A program made the position numbers and the translations under genes. From positions 1-31,861 of the forward strand of contig CAJFCJ010000131.1 of assembly GCA_904063045.1 (NCBI GenBank): DNA of 31,861 nt, given 5' to 3'. Every line of letters begins with the position of its first letter. Positions within the stretch are counted from its first letter, which is position 1. Positions 21,606-30,951 of the stretch are shown one piece after another. The stretch is from Dimorphilus gyrociliatus. Taxonomy: Eukaryota > Annelida > Polychaeta > Dinophilidae. The notes under the pieces are model-generated. The model had not been told where the DNA came from and made no database searches. It was given only the letters and a program-made list of their open reading frames with translations.

Positions 21606-21886
21606 TTAGTAATTGTCAGATATATAAGTTTTTAATCTTTTGTGAATTTGTGCAAGTAGGTTTGTTAAAGTTGTTTGTGGAATTACAAGTAGTGGTTGAC
21701 AACCATTCAAATACCATACCAAATCCTCTTTGACAAACATATGTTCAATGAAATTCTTGTATTCCTTGAATGTTTCAACATCAATGTCTGCTCCTTCTAA
21801 CTTTTCATCCTGTCTTGAAATTTCCAATGGTAGGTCAAGAACATTTCTGTTCTTTAATCCGAAAAGTATGAACTGTTGTATTAATG
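21606..21886 (-). pseudogene. Gypsy RNase H-integrase linker and integrase N-terminal fragment, copy 2
   Basis: The minus-strand frame has FIEHMFVKEDLVWYL, then LLVIPQTTLTNLLAQIHK. This lines up with the intact element's FIMEMFVHKEMIWI...LVLPDHLMLTLLPKFHK just before the integrase HHCC finger. It stops soon after IHK, so the HHCC finger and catalytic core are absent. It lies immediately downstream (minus strand) of the solo LTR at 21891-22482. Confidence 0.75.
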
Positions 21887-21890
21887 CCAT

Positions 21891-22482
21891 TGTACCGCTT
21901 TGGTCTTGCCAATTTATGTGTTTGCAACTTATAACAGTACTGGTTCTACTCGAACCTTTACACAAAGTGTTTAAATTAAAGTGGTTTATTGAAAATAATA
22001 CTTAAGCAAGTAACAATATGAAAGTTCAATAGCAGAATAAGTAGTGGGTAACAGTAGGTTGCCAAGTTACCAAACTAGTGTCCAATGTTGAGGAAGTAGA
22101 AAGATCCCAGTGGGTGTTGGTTCCAGTTGATCCTCCCAGGTTGAGGTTAGCCCATTGGAGTAAAGCAGTGAGGAGTTATATACTTGAAGACTATTGTCTA
22201 GTGTCCAATCACCACTTTACAGCTGTGAACTTACCTAGTTCATGTTTGTCCCTAGAACAATATGTTACAAAGTTCCCCACTTGAGAAAGTTAATTAATGA
22301 TAGTTTGGCGAAAACCTTAGACAAGCTCATCAATCATAATGTGGCCAAAACTTAAGTGGTACTTAGGATGAACAGAAGGTCTGTGTTAGGCCACATGTTA
22401 TTGTATTTCCTTGCATCAGTTTGTAGTAAGTTATATATAATAGTAGTATAGTATAAGAATAAAATAGAACGAAAGTTGTACA
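21891..22482 (-). mobile_element. Diverged solo LTR (family A relative) with 4-bp target duplication
   Basis: 592 bp, TGTACAACTTTCG...GCGGTACA on the minus strand. CCAT flanks both sides on the plus strand (21887-21890 and 22483-22486), which reads ATGG on the minus strand. Its second half clearly resembles the 635-bp LTRs (GGTTCGAGTAGAACCAGTA-like segment, AATAAA, TATATAA), but it is much more diverged. It sits inside integrase-related sequence. Confidence 0.9.
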
Positions 22483-22486
22483 CCAT

Positions 22487-22769
22487 AATGTTGAAACAAT
22501 TTATGGTCATGTATTTGTTTCAAGAGTTTATCTAAAGTTGTTAGTGGGATAACCAGAAGTGGTTGACAACTGTCACAATACCATACTAGGTCTTCCTTGA
22601 CAAACATTTTTTCAGTTGAATTTTTGTACTCCTTTAGTAATTCATCCTTGATATTTTCCCCTTCTAATTTCTCAACAACTTTCATTAATGCTTCATCCTG
22701 TACTTGTTCTAAATAGAAATCCATCTTGACAGGTTGTACACATTTAGGCAGTTCGCAGGTACTAAACAC
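22487..22769 (-). pseudogene. Gypsy RNase H-integrase linker and integrase N-terminal fragment, copy 1
   Basis: The minus-strand frame reads VVEKLEGENIKDELLKEYKN, then KMFVKEDLVWYCDSCQPLLV and KLLKQIHDHKLFQHYG, with the first His residues of the HHCC finger. The frame is cut at the HYG codons by the solo LTR. It is closely related to the fragment on the LTR's other side (KMFVKEDLVWY against HMFVKEDLVWY), so the two are duplicates, not two halves of one domain. Confidence 0.78.
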
Positions 22770-23284
22770 ATAAGCTTGTAACCAGGCTCACAAATTCACA
22801 CAATACACCCAAATTGTTACATTTCATTCATCAATGGAAAGCAATATTGAAAGAGTATTATAGAGTACTCTACATGCCTAAAACTACAACATACACTATT
22901 TAAACTTAGATGTTAACCCTAATTATTATACACATCATATTTAATGAATATTAATTATATCTTCCACTATTCTATTTATATTTGGAGCTTTTAGATTATT
23001 GTCACTTTTCAACAGTATTGTCTGCACAATACTATATTGGATGATTAAGTTTAATACTTTTATCCTACCAGTCCTTTACACAGAAACATATTATCTTACA
23101 CAAACAATTATTATTAATAATTTGTTGTATATTAAAACGGCATCAAGTTGACCTTTTCCTATTTTTGTGTTTTGGAATCAATCCAACTTCTATTAATAAT
23201 TGTTACATCTTAGGCAAGTTTCTGACCTACTAAAATAGGGAGCAAAAGTTCTCCAAGATAAAGAAAAAGTAACAAACATGGAAG
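22770..23284. other. No gene seen
   Basis: Very AT-rich spacer between the integrase fragment and the next solo LTR. No coding frame or repeat is supported on either strand. Confidence 0.5.
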
Positions 23285-23919
23285 TGTACTGCTCTTGCTG
23301 GCAAAATCTATGCGTTTGCAAGTTATAACAATACTGGTTCTACTCGAACCTTTAAACAAATGTTTAAATTAAAATGGTTTATTCGCAATAATAATACTTA
23401 AGCAAGGAACAATATGAGAGTTCAACAGCAGAGTAGATAGTTCGTAATAGCAGGTTGCTAAATTACCAAACTGTCTTCCAATGTTGAGGAGTAGATGGAT
23501 GGTTCCAGTGGAGGTTGTTTCCAGATGATTTTCCCAGGTCCTTGGGTCCAGATGGAAGCTGCATGCCAAATGAGAATAATGAGGATTTATATACTTTGAG
23601 GTTTGTCTCTGACATCCAATCATCACTTTACAGTTGCCGAAATGTGTAGTTCATATTTATCTTTAGTAATAGGATGTTACAAGGTTGAACATTTAGGAAG
23701 GTTAATTGAATTATAACTTGGCCACACCCTAGGCAAGTTAATTAAATTATAATTTGGCCAAACCTTTATTGGTAATTAAAGATGAGCCTTCAAGCTGACT
23801 AATCAGACTTATGTTTGGCCAATGTTATAGCATTTTCTTGCGTAGGTTTTAAGATGTACATGTATATGTTGCATAAAATAATAGAGTTCAAGCATGTAAA
23901 ATATAACCAAAGTTGTACA
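23285..23919 (-). mobile_element. Solo LTR, family A copy 2, no target duplication
   Basis: 635 bp, the same length as copies at 7963 and 26300, and almost identical to them in reverse orientation. It begins TGTACTGC and ends GTTGTACA on the plus strand. The flanking 4-mers differ (GAAG at 23281-23284, GTAT at 23920-23923), so no target duplication is left. It may have arisen by recombination between LTRs of two different insertions. Confidence 0.93.
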
Positions 23920-23934
23920 GTATGGTTCATTCCA

Positions 23935-24587
23935 TTATTCATTCCTTGTCCAATGCACTGATTCCCAAATGATGTAATGTGTTTCTTCAGCTATTGGCAT
24001 TTTTAGAGCGAATAGGTTTGCGAATCTTGACCTGCGACCTACAATAATAAGTTTACACTTGTAAGAATCATGTCCTGTCAGAGATGCAATTATTTCCTTC
24101 ATATTCAAAAGAATACTTGTTATATATACAAAGTATGAAATATAAAATTGTAACATTGTGATGGACAAATTTGAGGTTCTATATGGTTTATAGCAGACCA
24201 ATCACCTACAAATAATTCTTTTTATGGTTTAAAATATAGACGAATTACTTGAAGAGAAAAAAAAGAAATGCTACACAGTTATAACCACAACCATATGGTT
24301 ATTGAACATAATTATAAGCATAGCTTTTAGGATATTGATTTATTAAGCATTTTCTTAAGTTCTAAGCAGTGTGTTTGCTGCCAGAATAGGGTCTCAACAA
24401 AGTAAGTATTAGGTTTCTCATTAGCATCAATTAGAAGACTTGTCTTTTCCAAAGCATTTTCCTTAATAGTATCATAACTGAATTTTGGTTGAGTAGGATC
24501 CGCATACACCATACCTTTAGAAATTGTAGCTGTCCTAGTCATTAAATTGTATTTCAAAAAGCTATAAACAATCAACTTTGGCACCAC
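23935..24587 (-). other. Two unidentified minus-strand open frames
   Basis: 24587-24327 encodes 86 residues (with KFSYDTIKENALEKTSLLID and VETLFWQQTHCLELKKML). 24201-23935 encodes 88 residues whose second half is polar and well mixed (SYKCKLIIVGRRSRFANLFA). The composition looks more protein-like than the AT-rich background, and both are on one strand 125 bp apart, so they might be exons of one gene. No start, splice chain or known domain is clear. They could be chance frames. Confidence 0.25.
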
Positions 24588-24602
24588 TACTTTTAATGGA
24601 AT

Positions 24603-25915
24603 TTCACATCCTCAAACTTGTCCACCTGGCCAGCATTTTCAATTTTCAATTGAAAGTTGTAGTTATATAATATGTGTACATCCAGATTTATCAGATTGCA
24701 CACCAAAGTCAACTATTCAAGATGTGGGTGAAGATAAAATGTGTGAAGAATGTAACCAGAATTTTTCTACTACTTCATGCTATTTAAATAGTGATGAAAT
24801 TGATAAATGTTCACCAAATAAAAATAAACATCACAACGCTATCCTATTGGATACAATTGCGCAATTCCTGGAAGGTGGTCAGAATGGTCAGCATAGACTA
24901 ATAGTAATCCTTCTTTTGAAGAAGAAGGAATTCAAACTAGAACAAGAGAATGCAATAATCCTTCTCCATTAAATGGTGAACTAGAATGTCAAGGTAACTC
25001 AATAGAGATAGAGCAATGTGAAATAACAGATTGTGGAAAAAATCCAGCATTTATGGTATCTTTATCAAGATCGCAAACTTTCAGCTATGGCAAAATAAAT
25101 TGGACATCTGTTGATATTAATGAACACAATTTATTTGATGAATCAGAAAATAGTTTAAGAATTAATCAATCTGGAATCTAATATTTTTCAACAAGTTCAA
25201 CAATTGAAAGCCATGATACTACTTCCCTAATGCTTAACAATACAGGAAGGACTATTGGTTTGTTTAAATATGGTAATTCAAGTGTTACAACTGATACTAC
25301 AACTAGAGCTGGATTATTCATACCAAGTACATTTAATAAGCCTTATATCTTACAGTAATTCATTCTTACTCAAACCTTATTGAAAGTGAGAGTGGAAAAG
25401 AAACATCATGGTTAGGTTTTTACTATGAAAGCCAAAACTATTTATTTACTGCACGTGACTATTCACTAACTTCTCCTTTTAGTGAGGTTTATTTACCAAA
25501 TATTTTTGCAATGAGAGGTTTTTCCATCAGTAATAATAGATTTAGAGTATTTGAAGGTGGATACTATTTTATAAACTTTGGATCAGCATCTGAAAACTCT
25601 ACACGCTCTGTAATTAGATTTGACTTTTCTCCTGGTGGTATAAACATTCATAGCAGTATTGTAATTTCTAACATTGCTGCAACACCTATTATACAATCCT
25701 TAGTTTTATTCAAAGGTTAAATTCTGGTGATTATATTAATCTAAAAACAATTGATGGTATTCAATATTCAGATTCTGATTATCTGATATACTTGTGTTTG
25801 TTCAAGTTAAATCAAAATTTACCAATATTTTCAATGGCTTCAAACAATCATGATTATTCTGACAGTCATTCAACAAAAGCTCTAATCAGAAGAGAGTGTG
25901 GAAGACTGCAGGAAA
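24603..25915 (+). pseudogene. TSP1-C1q-C1q protein gene, intronless and broken
   Basis: The plus strand reads a Cys-rich lead (TCPPGQHFQFSIESCSYIIC), then a thrombospondin type-1 repeat from 24876 (WSEWSA, stop, TNSN...IQTRTRECNNP...CEITDCG). A C1q-like domain starts at about 25040 (NPAFMVSLSRSQTFSYGKIN...), and a second at about 25505 (FAMRGFSISNNRFRVFEGGY; RFDFSPGGINIHSSIVISN; LNSGDYINLKTIDG). Breaks: TAG at 24894-24896, TAA at 25179-25181, and frameshifts near 24840, 25350 and 25713. No introns are visible over 1.3 kb. It would have been a secreted C1q-family protein. Absence of introns suggests a retrocopy or a single large exon. No poly(A) tail or target duplication was identified. Confidence 0.75.
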
Positions 25916-26215
25916 GGAGAGAGTTAGCAACTGCAAACAAAATTAAGCAAAATTTATAGCTAAACATCTCAAAGAGAACCATCCAAAGGATTCTAAATCA
26001 ACAAGGAGCAGACTATCCCAAGAATGTGCCCTTTATCAACAAGAGCTAAAAATACTCAAATAGCTATTTGATAGATCCAACAACAAATTAATTTTAGTAA
26101 TCTTTATCATGAGCCTAGGTTTGCCCTAGATGGTCTAGACCACTTAGACTTGGCCCTTGGTAAAAAAAGCTCTATTCTAAGCCTGACTGTTGGAGAGTAC
26201 TGGCTAGTAGAATCC
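25870..26215 (+). pseudogene. Tc1/mariner-type transposase fragment
   Basis: The plus-strand frame gives ERRELATANKIKQNL, stop, LNISKRTIQRILNQQG, the helix-turn-helix pattern of Tc1-like transposases. After a frame change, HEPRFALDGLDHLDLALGKK at about 26108-26167 matches the family's (D)EKRF.LDGPD region around the second catalytic Asp; His stands in the Asp position. Multiple stops and missing ends make it a relic. It abuts the C1q pseudogene upstream and lies about 85 bp before the gypsy LTR. Confidence 0.65.
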
Positions 26216-26625
26216 TGTGTTTGTCCACAAGTTTTATAATTATAACCATATTCTATAGTTTTGAGAGACACTGTAAAATACTAGAACAGGTTTCTGTGTT
26301 GTACAACTTTGGTTATATTTTACATGCTTGAACTCTATTATTTTATGCAACATATACATGTACATCTTAAAACCTACGCAAGAAAATGCTATAACATTGG
26401 CCAAACATAAGTCTGATTAGTCAGCTTGAAGGCTCATCTTTAATTACCAATAAAGGTTTGGCCAAGTTATAATTTAATTAACTTGCCTAGGGTGTGGCCA
26501 AGTTATAATTCAATTAACCTTCCTAAATGTTGAACCTTGTAACATCCTGTTACTAAAGATAAATATGAACTACACATTTTGGCAACTGTAAAGTGATGAT
26601 TGGATGTCAGAGACAAACCTCAAAG

Positions 26626-26633
26626 TATATAAA
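26626..26633 (+). promoter_or_regulatory. LTR TATA box
   Basis: TATATAAA, preserved at the same place in both solo 635-bp LTRs (8289-8296 in the first). It would set transcription start of the element's RNA near 26655-26665. Confidence 0.7.
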
Positions 26634-26835
26634 TCCTCATTATTCTCATTTGGCATGCAGCTTCCATCTGGACCCAAGGACCTGGGAAAATCATCTGGAA
26701 ACAACCTCCACTGGAACCATCCATCTACTCCTCAACATTGGAAGACAGTTTGGTAATTTGGCAACCTGCTATTACAAACTATCTACTCTGCTATTGAACT
26801 CTCATATTGTTACTTGCTTAAGTATTATTATTGCG

Positions 26836-26841
26836 AATAAA
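26836..26841 (+). terminator. LTR poly(A) signal
   Basis: AATAAA about 210 bp after the TATA box and about 95 bp before the LTR end, kept in the solo copies and in the diverged LTR at 21891. Confidence 0.7.
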
Positions 26842-26938
26842 CCATTTTAATTTAAACATTTGTTTAAAGGTTCGAGTAGAACCAGTATTGTTATAACTTG
26901 CAAACGCATAGATTTTGCCAGCAAGAGCAGTACAAATT

Positions 26939-26956
26939 TGGCGCAGTCGACAGGAT
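26939..26956 (+). other. Primer-binding site, tRNA-Ser type
   Basis: TGGCGCAGTCGACAGGAT is the complement of a tRNA 3' end reading ATCCTGTCGACTGCGCCA. This fits the acceptor and T arm of metazoan tRNA-Ser (5' end GCAGTCG). It starts 4 nt after the LTR. Assignment rests on remembered tRNA-Ser sequence, not a search. Confidence 0.8.
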
Positions 26957-26994
26957 ATTCTTTTGGTTTATTCAAAAGTTTTGAGAAAGTAAAT

Positions 26995-29900
26995 ATGGCA
27001 GAAGGAGGAAATGGAAACGCCACTGGGGCAGTTACAGACTCTAACCCTTCAACCCCAGCAACTCCAACAATTACAATTCAGCCAGCAGGAATGTCAGAAA
27101 GGCAGCAAAGACTAATTGAAGACTATGATAGATTGGTGAGTGAAATGAAAAGAAATCGAATCACAATTCCAACAGATCATGGAGATGGAACACATCACCC
27201 AGCACAGAACCCAAATGTTGATATCACAACAGTAATTCAAGCATTAAGGGCTGCTTGGGACCGCCCTCAAAGAACTATTCTCAAGTTGTATGATGGAAGC
27301 AAGGAGTGTTCAAAATTCAAAGAAGACTTTAATCAGGCATGTTATGCTTATGGTTGGATAGGAGAAGATGTTGTGAAAGCAAATCTTTTAGATTATTTAA
27401 CTGGTCCTGCAAAGGATTTGGTGTTGGCTCTGGATGGAGAGCCTACTGTGGAGGAAATATGGAAAGCCCTCCATGACGAATTTGATCTAGATCCTTTGGA
27501 GTATCAGGAGAAATTGCTTAACTTAAAGCAAATGAATGGCGAAAGTGTGGTTCAGTTTGTTAATAGAGCAAAGAAATTGATAAAGAGGTTTTCTCCACCT
27601 AGACCAATGGAACCACAATTGCTTGCAACTATGAAAGAAATAAAACTGATGGAAGTTTTACAAAGAGGATTACAACAGGATATTCTACATTTAGTGTACA
27701 CCTTACATCCTAAATGTCAAACATTGGCAGAACTATATGAGGCTGCTAAGCAAGCAGAAACTTCATTAAAACTAACTCAAAGAAAACCGATCACAATGGT
27801 GTCAAAATTGGAAACTCAACAAAGAAAAGAGACCAAAAAGACCCAGGTAATCAGAAAAGATGCTTCTACAGAAACCCCAAATTTTTGGAATAGAAAGCAT
27901 GTACCTGACAACAAAAATGCTACTAAAGAAAAGTTTTCAAGCCAAAAAGTCCAAAAGTATGCACCAACTACAACAAATAGGTATTATAAGAAAAATCAAC
28001 CAGCAAAGACGATACTGAAAGAGGAACCTAAGCTACAAAAATTAGAAACATTAGACAATGAAAGCATGTCAGAAAACGACGAAGTTCAAGATATTCTCTG
28101 TTTTTCAGATAGTGACGAATCCACTTGTCAGCTGTTACAAAGCAAACAATCTGAGCGAAATGCCTCAACATTTATTGGACAATTTGAAACTAATACTGGT
28201 TTTAAGTTTGATGCCTTGATAGACTCTGGTAGTGACAGATCTTTCATTTCAAAAAAGGTATTAAGACAAGTTCAAGGAAAAGCATCCTTCCCAGAACAAA
28301 CTGTGAAAAATGCTAGAGATGCTTCAGGAAATAGCATTGAGATATGTGGAGAAATCATTCTCAGACTTTATTTTAATCGAAAGATTATTAAACAACGCTT
28401 TCTGATCAACAAAATCATTACACAACAATGTATTATTGGGTGTGACTTTCTACAACAAAATGGAGCTACCCTTGACTTTGGCAAGAGACAGATTATACTC
28501 CAGCCAGGTACAGAAAAGAATTACCCTGTTGGAACACAACACTTATCTTTCAAAGGGTTTTACCCAGTTCCTCTTATTATGAAAAAGAATGAGAGTCAAA
28601 TACATACCCTTCAGACAACAATTGAACAAGAAAATCCCAAGATGAAGAACAAAGTTACCCAAATTCTGGCAAAATATAAAGAAACTATTGCAGAAGACAG
28701 ATTTGATATTGGCAATCCAGAGGTACCACCCTTGGAAATAACTCTTGAACCAGGTTCAACACCATATAGACAAAGGCCATATAGAATGCCTCCTCAAAAA
28801 CAAGAAGAATGTAAGCAACAGATAGCTGAATTGGTAAAAAGCAAAGTTATTCAACCAAGCAAGAGCAATTGGGCTTCACCAATTGTTTTCGTAAGAAAGA
28901 AGGAAGGTAGTCTACGAATGTGTGTAGATTATAGAAAACTAAACAAAATGACAGTTAAAAACAAGTATCCACTGCCAAATCAAGATGATCTTTTTGACCA
29001 TTTGGGAGGAGGAAATAAATTCTTTTCTACAATGGATTTGACAAGTGCATACCACCACATTAACATCAAGAAAGAAGATAGGTCTAAAACAGCATTTATT
29101 ACACCTTTTGGCTTGTTTGAATTTATTAAGATGCCTTTTGGATTAACCAATGCCCCTCCTCATTTTAGTTATGTAATGAATTCATTTGTGCTAAAGGATG
29201 TAAAGCATTTGTGCCTAAACTACCTTGATGACATAATAATATTTACCAAGTCGCTGGACCAACATTGGGAAGCATTGGAGACCATTCTTCAACAGATTCA
29301 AAAGTACAATTTTAAGATTAAACTAAGTAAATGTGTGTTTTTGAAAGAACAAGTTCAATTCTTGGGACACATTGTATCAGAAAAGGGGATTGAAACAGAT
29401 AAGTCCAAGACAGATAAATTATATAATTTACAGCCACCAGTGTTTGCAAATTCACTACTAAGCTTTGTTGCATTTTGTGGCTATTACAGAAAATTTATAC
29501 AAGATTTTGCAAGAGTAGCTAAACCTCTGTATATGTTAATGAAACTACATGGGAAAAAGGATAAATTGCAATGGACTGAGGAAGCCAAGCAATCATTTTT
29601 CAAGTTGAGAGATGCAGTAGTTAACCCTCCTGTATTACAACTACCTGATTTTGCTAAAGATTTTCACTTAACAACAGATGCATCGAATGTAGCTGTAGGA
29701 GGAGTTCTTGAACAAGTTTATGTAGATGAGAATGGGAAGAAAACAATGAAACCCATTGCCTACGCTTCAAAACAATTCAACAATAATCAAATGAAATATG
29801 CAGCCTATCAAAAGGAAGCATTTGGGGTTTACTGGGTTGTAAAGAAATTTTTACATTACCTTCAAGACAAGCCATTCTTTTTATATACTGACCATCAGAG

Positions 29901-30951
29901 TCTAGTACAAACATTTAAGCAAAACAAATTGAATGTCAGCACAGCAAAATGGGTCATGGCTTTAATGGATTTAAAATTTACAATTAACTATGTGACAGGA
30001 CGAAAAAATAGAGCAGATGCATTAACAAGATTAGAAGAATATACACCCCCAAGGAAAGTAACATTTGAAGAGCTAATTCATGGAAAGATCAAAAAGGAGA
30101 ATTCTCCCTCTATTTCAGTTAAAATGGAACAGTATGAACATACACCAGAGTTAACTTTTGTAGCTACCAGTGATAACAGTGAAGAGAAAATTGATTTGTC
30201 TTCTGTTGACTTACAGTCAGAGCAAGAAAAAGATGTGAATTTAAAATCAATTAAAGAATATTTAACATTGGATGGTCAGCTACCTATTCCTTATTTTGGA
30301 ACTTTTACACCTTTCATAATGGAGATGTTTGTTCACAAGGAAATGATCTGGATTATCCTTGAAGAAAGAAACATTCTGGTTTTACCTGACCATTTGATGC
30401 TAACTCTGCTCCCTAAATTCCATAAAAATAAAATTCACAATCACCATGGACCCAGAATGACATTACAAATAATTACAAAGACCTTTTGGCACCCAAAATT
30501 AAAGATTATGATTGAGAATTCAATAAAGGATTGCACTTTGTGTGAACAAATGAATGGTAGGAGTAGAGTATACCCTTTGGTAGAAACCTTTCACCCTGCA
30601 TCACCAATGGAGTTGGTAGCCATGGATATAATGGGACCCTTACCCATGGTTAAGTCATACAGATTCATACTTGTGATAGTGGATCATTTCAGTAGATACA
30701 CAGTTTTATATGCACTCAAACAGCAAACCAGTAAAGAAATTGCAAACCTTCTTTTCAACAGATTTTTTCCCATTTTTGGAATTCCAAAACAAATGTTGAC
30801 AGATCAAGGAAGAAACTTTGTTGGTAAAGCTTTTAAAGAGTTTATGAAGGTATTAGGTATTGAGAAAATCCAAACAACAGCTTATAGAAGCCAGAGCAAT
30901 GGACTAGTTGAACGAAGAAATAGAGAAGCGAGGAAGAAATCAATAAATTAG
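26995..30951 (+). CDS. Gypsy Gag-Pol polyprotein (gag, protease, RT, RNase H, most of integrase)
   Basis: ATG 26995 (MAEGGNGNATG) is chosen because the frame before it lies in the LTR and primer site. Gag has RTILKLYDGSKECSKFKEDF and a capsid-like helical region, then a Lys-rich stretch in place of a CCHC zinc knuckle. Protease DSGSDRSFI is at about 28222, with IIGCDFLQQNGATLDF downstream. RT: VDYRKLNKMTVKNKYPLP, TMDLTSAYHHINI, PFGLTNAP and catalytic YLDD at 29221. RNase H: TDASNVAVGGVLEQ, YTDHQSL. Integrase: H..H....C..C finger at about 30420-30545, then catalytic Asp in MDIMGPLP, Asp in TDQGRNFV and Glu in SNGLVERRNRE. The frame ends early at TAG 30949-30951 because of a one-base frameshift near 30932-30936. 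Gag and pol are one frame with no stop or shift between them. Confidence 0.93.
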   Translation: MAEGGNGNATGAVTDSNPSTPATPTITIQPAGMSERQQRLIEDYDRLVSEMKRNRITIPTDHGDGTHHPAQNPNVDITTVIQALRAAWDRPQRTILKLYDGSKECSKFKEDFNQACYAYGWIGEDVVKANLLDYLTGPAKDLVLALDGEPTVEEIWKALHDEFDLDPLEYQEKLLNLKQMNGESVVQFVNRAKKLIKRFSPPRPMEPQLLATMKEIKLMEVLQRGLQQDILHLVYTLHPKCQTLAELYEAAKQAETSLKLTQRKPITMVSKLETQQRKETKKTQVIRKDASTETPNFWNRKHVPDNKNATKEKFSSQKVQKYAPTTTNRYYKKNQPAKTILKEEPKLQKLETLDNESMSENDEVQDILCFSDSDESTCQLLQSKQSERNASTFIGQFETNTGFKFDALIDSGSDRSFISKKVLRQVQGKASFPEQTVKNARDASGNSIEICGEIILRLYFNRKIIKQRFLINKIITQQCIIGCDFLQQNGATLDFGKRQIILQPGTEKNYPVGTQHLSFKGFYPVPLIMKKNESQIHTLQTTIEQENPKMKNKVTQILAKYKETIAEDRFDIGNPEVPPLEITLEPGSTPYRQRPYRMPPQKQEECKQQIAELVKSKVIQPSKSNWASPIVFVRKKEGSLRMCVDYRKLNKMTVKNKYPLPNQDDLFDHLGGGNKFFSTMDLTSAYHHINIKKEDRSKTAFITPFGLFEFIKMPFGLTNAPPHFSYVMNSFVLKDVKHLCLNYLDDIIIFTKSLDQHWEALETILQQIQKYNFKIKLSKCVFLKEQVQFLGHIVSEKGIETDKSKTDKLYNLQPPVFANSLLSFVAFCGYYRKFIQDFARVAKPLYMLMKLHGKKDKLQWTEEAKQSFFKLRDAVVNPPVLQLPDFAKDFHLTTDASNVAVGGVLEQVYVDENGKKTMKPIAYASKQFNNNQMKYAAYQKEAFGVYWVVKKFLHYLQDKPFFLYTDHQSLVQTFKQNKLNVSTAKWVMALMDLKFTINYVTGRKNRADALTRLEEYTPPRKVTFEELIHGKIKKENSPSISVKMEQYEHTPELTFVATSDNSEEKIDLSSVDLQSEQEKDVNLKSIKEYLTLDGQLPIPYFGTFTPFIMEMFVHKEMIWIILEERNILVLPDHLMLTLLPKFHKNKIHNHHGPRMTLQIITKTFWHPKLKIMIENSIKDCTLCEQMNGRSRVYPLVETFHPASPMELVAMDIMGPLPMVKSYRFILVIVDHFSRYTVLYALKQQTSKEIANLLFNRFFPIFGIPKQMLTDQGRNFVGKAFKEFMKVLGIEKIQTTAYRSQSNGLVERRNREARKKSIN

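Larger units (their letters stand above)
26300..26934 (+). repeat. 5' LTR of the gypsy element
   Basis: 635 bp, TGTACAAC...GCAGTACA. Ends are fixed by comparison with the two solo copies, by the target duplication of the copy at 7963, and by the primer site 4 nt downstream. It contains a TATA box and poly(A) signal in LTR order. Confidence 0.95.

Noticed and set aside
26593-26850. 85-codon frame repeated at 8256-8513, 23369-23626 and here
   Set aside because: It lies wholly inside the 635-bp LTR, spans the TATA and poly(A) signals, and is present only because the LTR copies are nearly identical.
26939-26956. tRNA gene A-box (GGCGCAGT-like)
   Set aside because: No cloverleaf follows. Position 4 nt after the LTR marks it as a primer site.
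30930-30951. Programmed ribosomal frameshift within integrase
   Set aside because: The related fragment at 1-498 reads through this site in one frame, and a shift inside integrase is not a known strategy. Mutation or sequence error is simpler.
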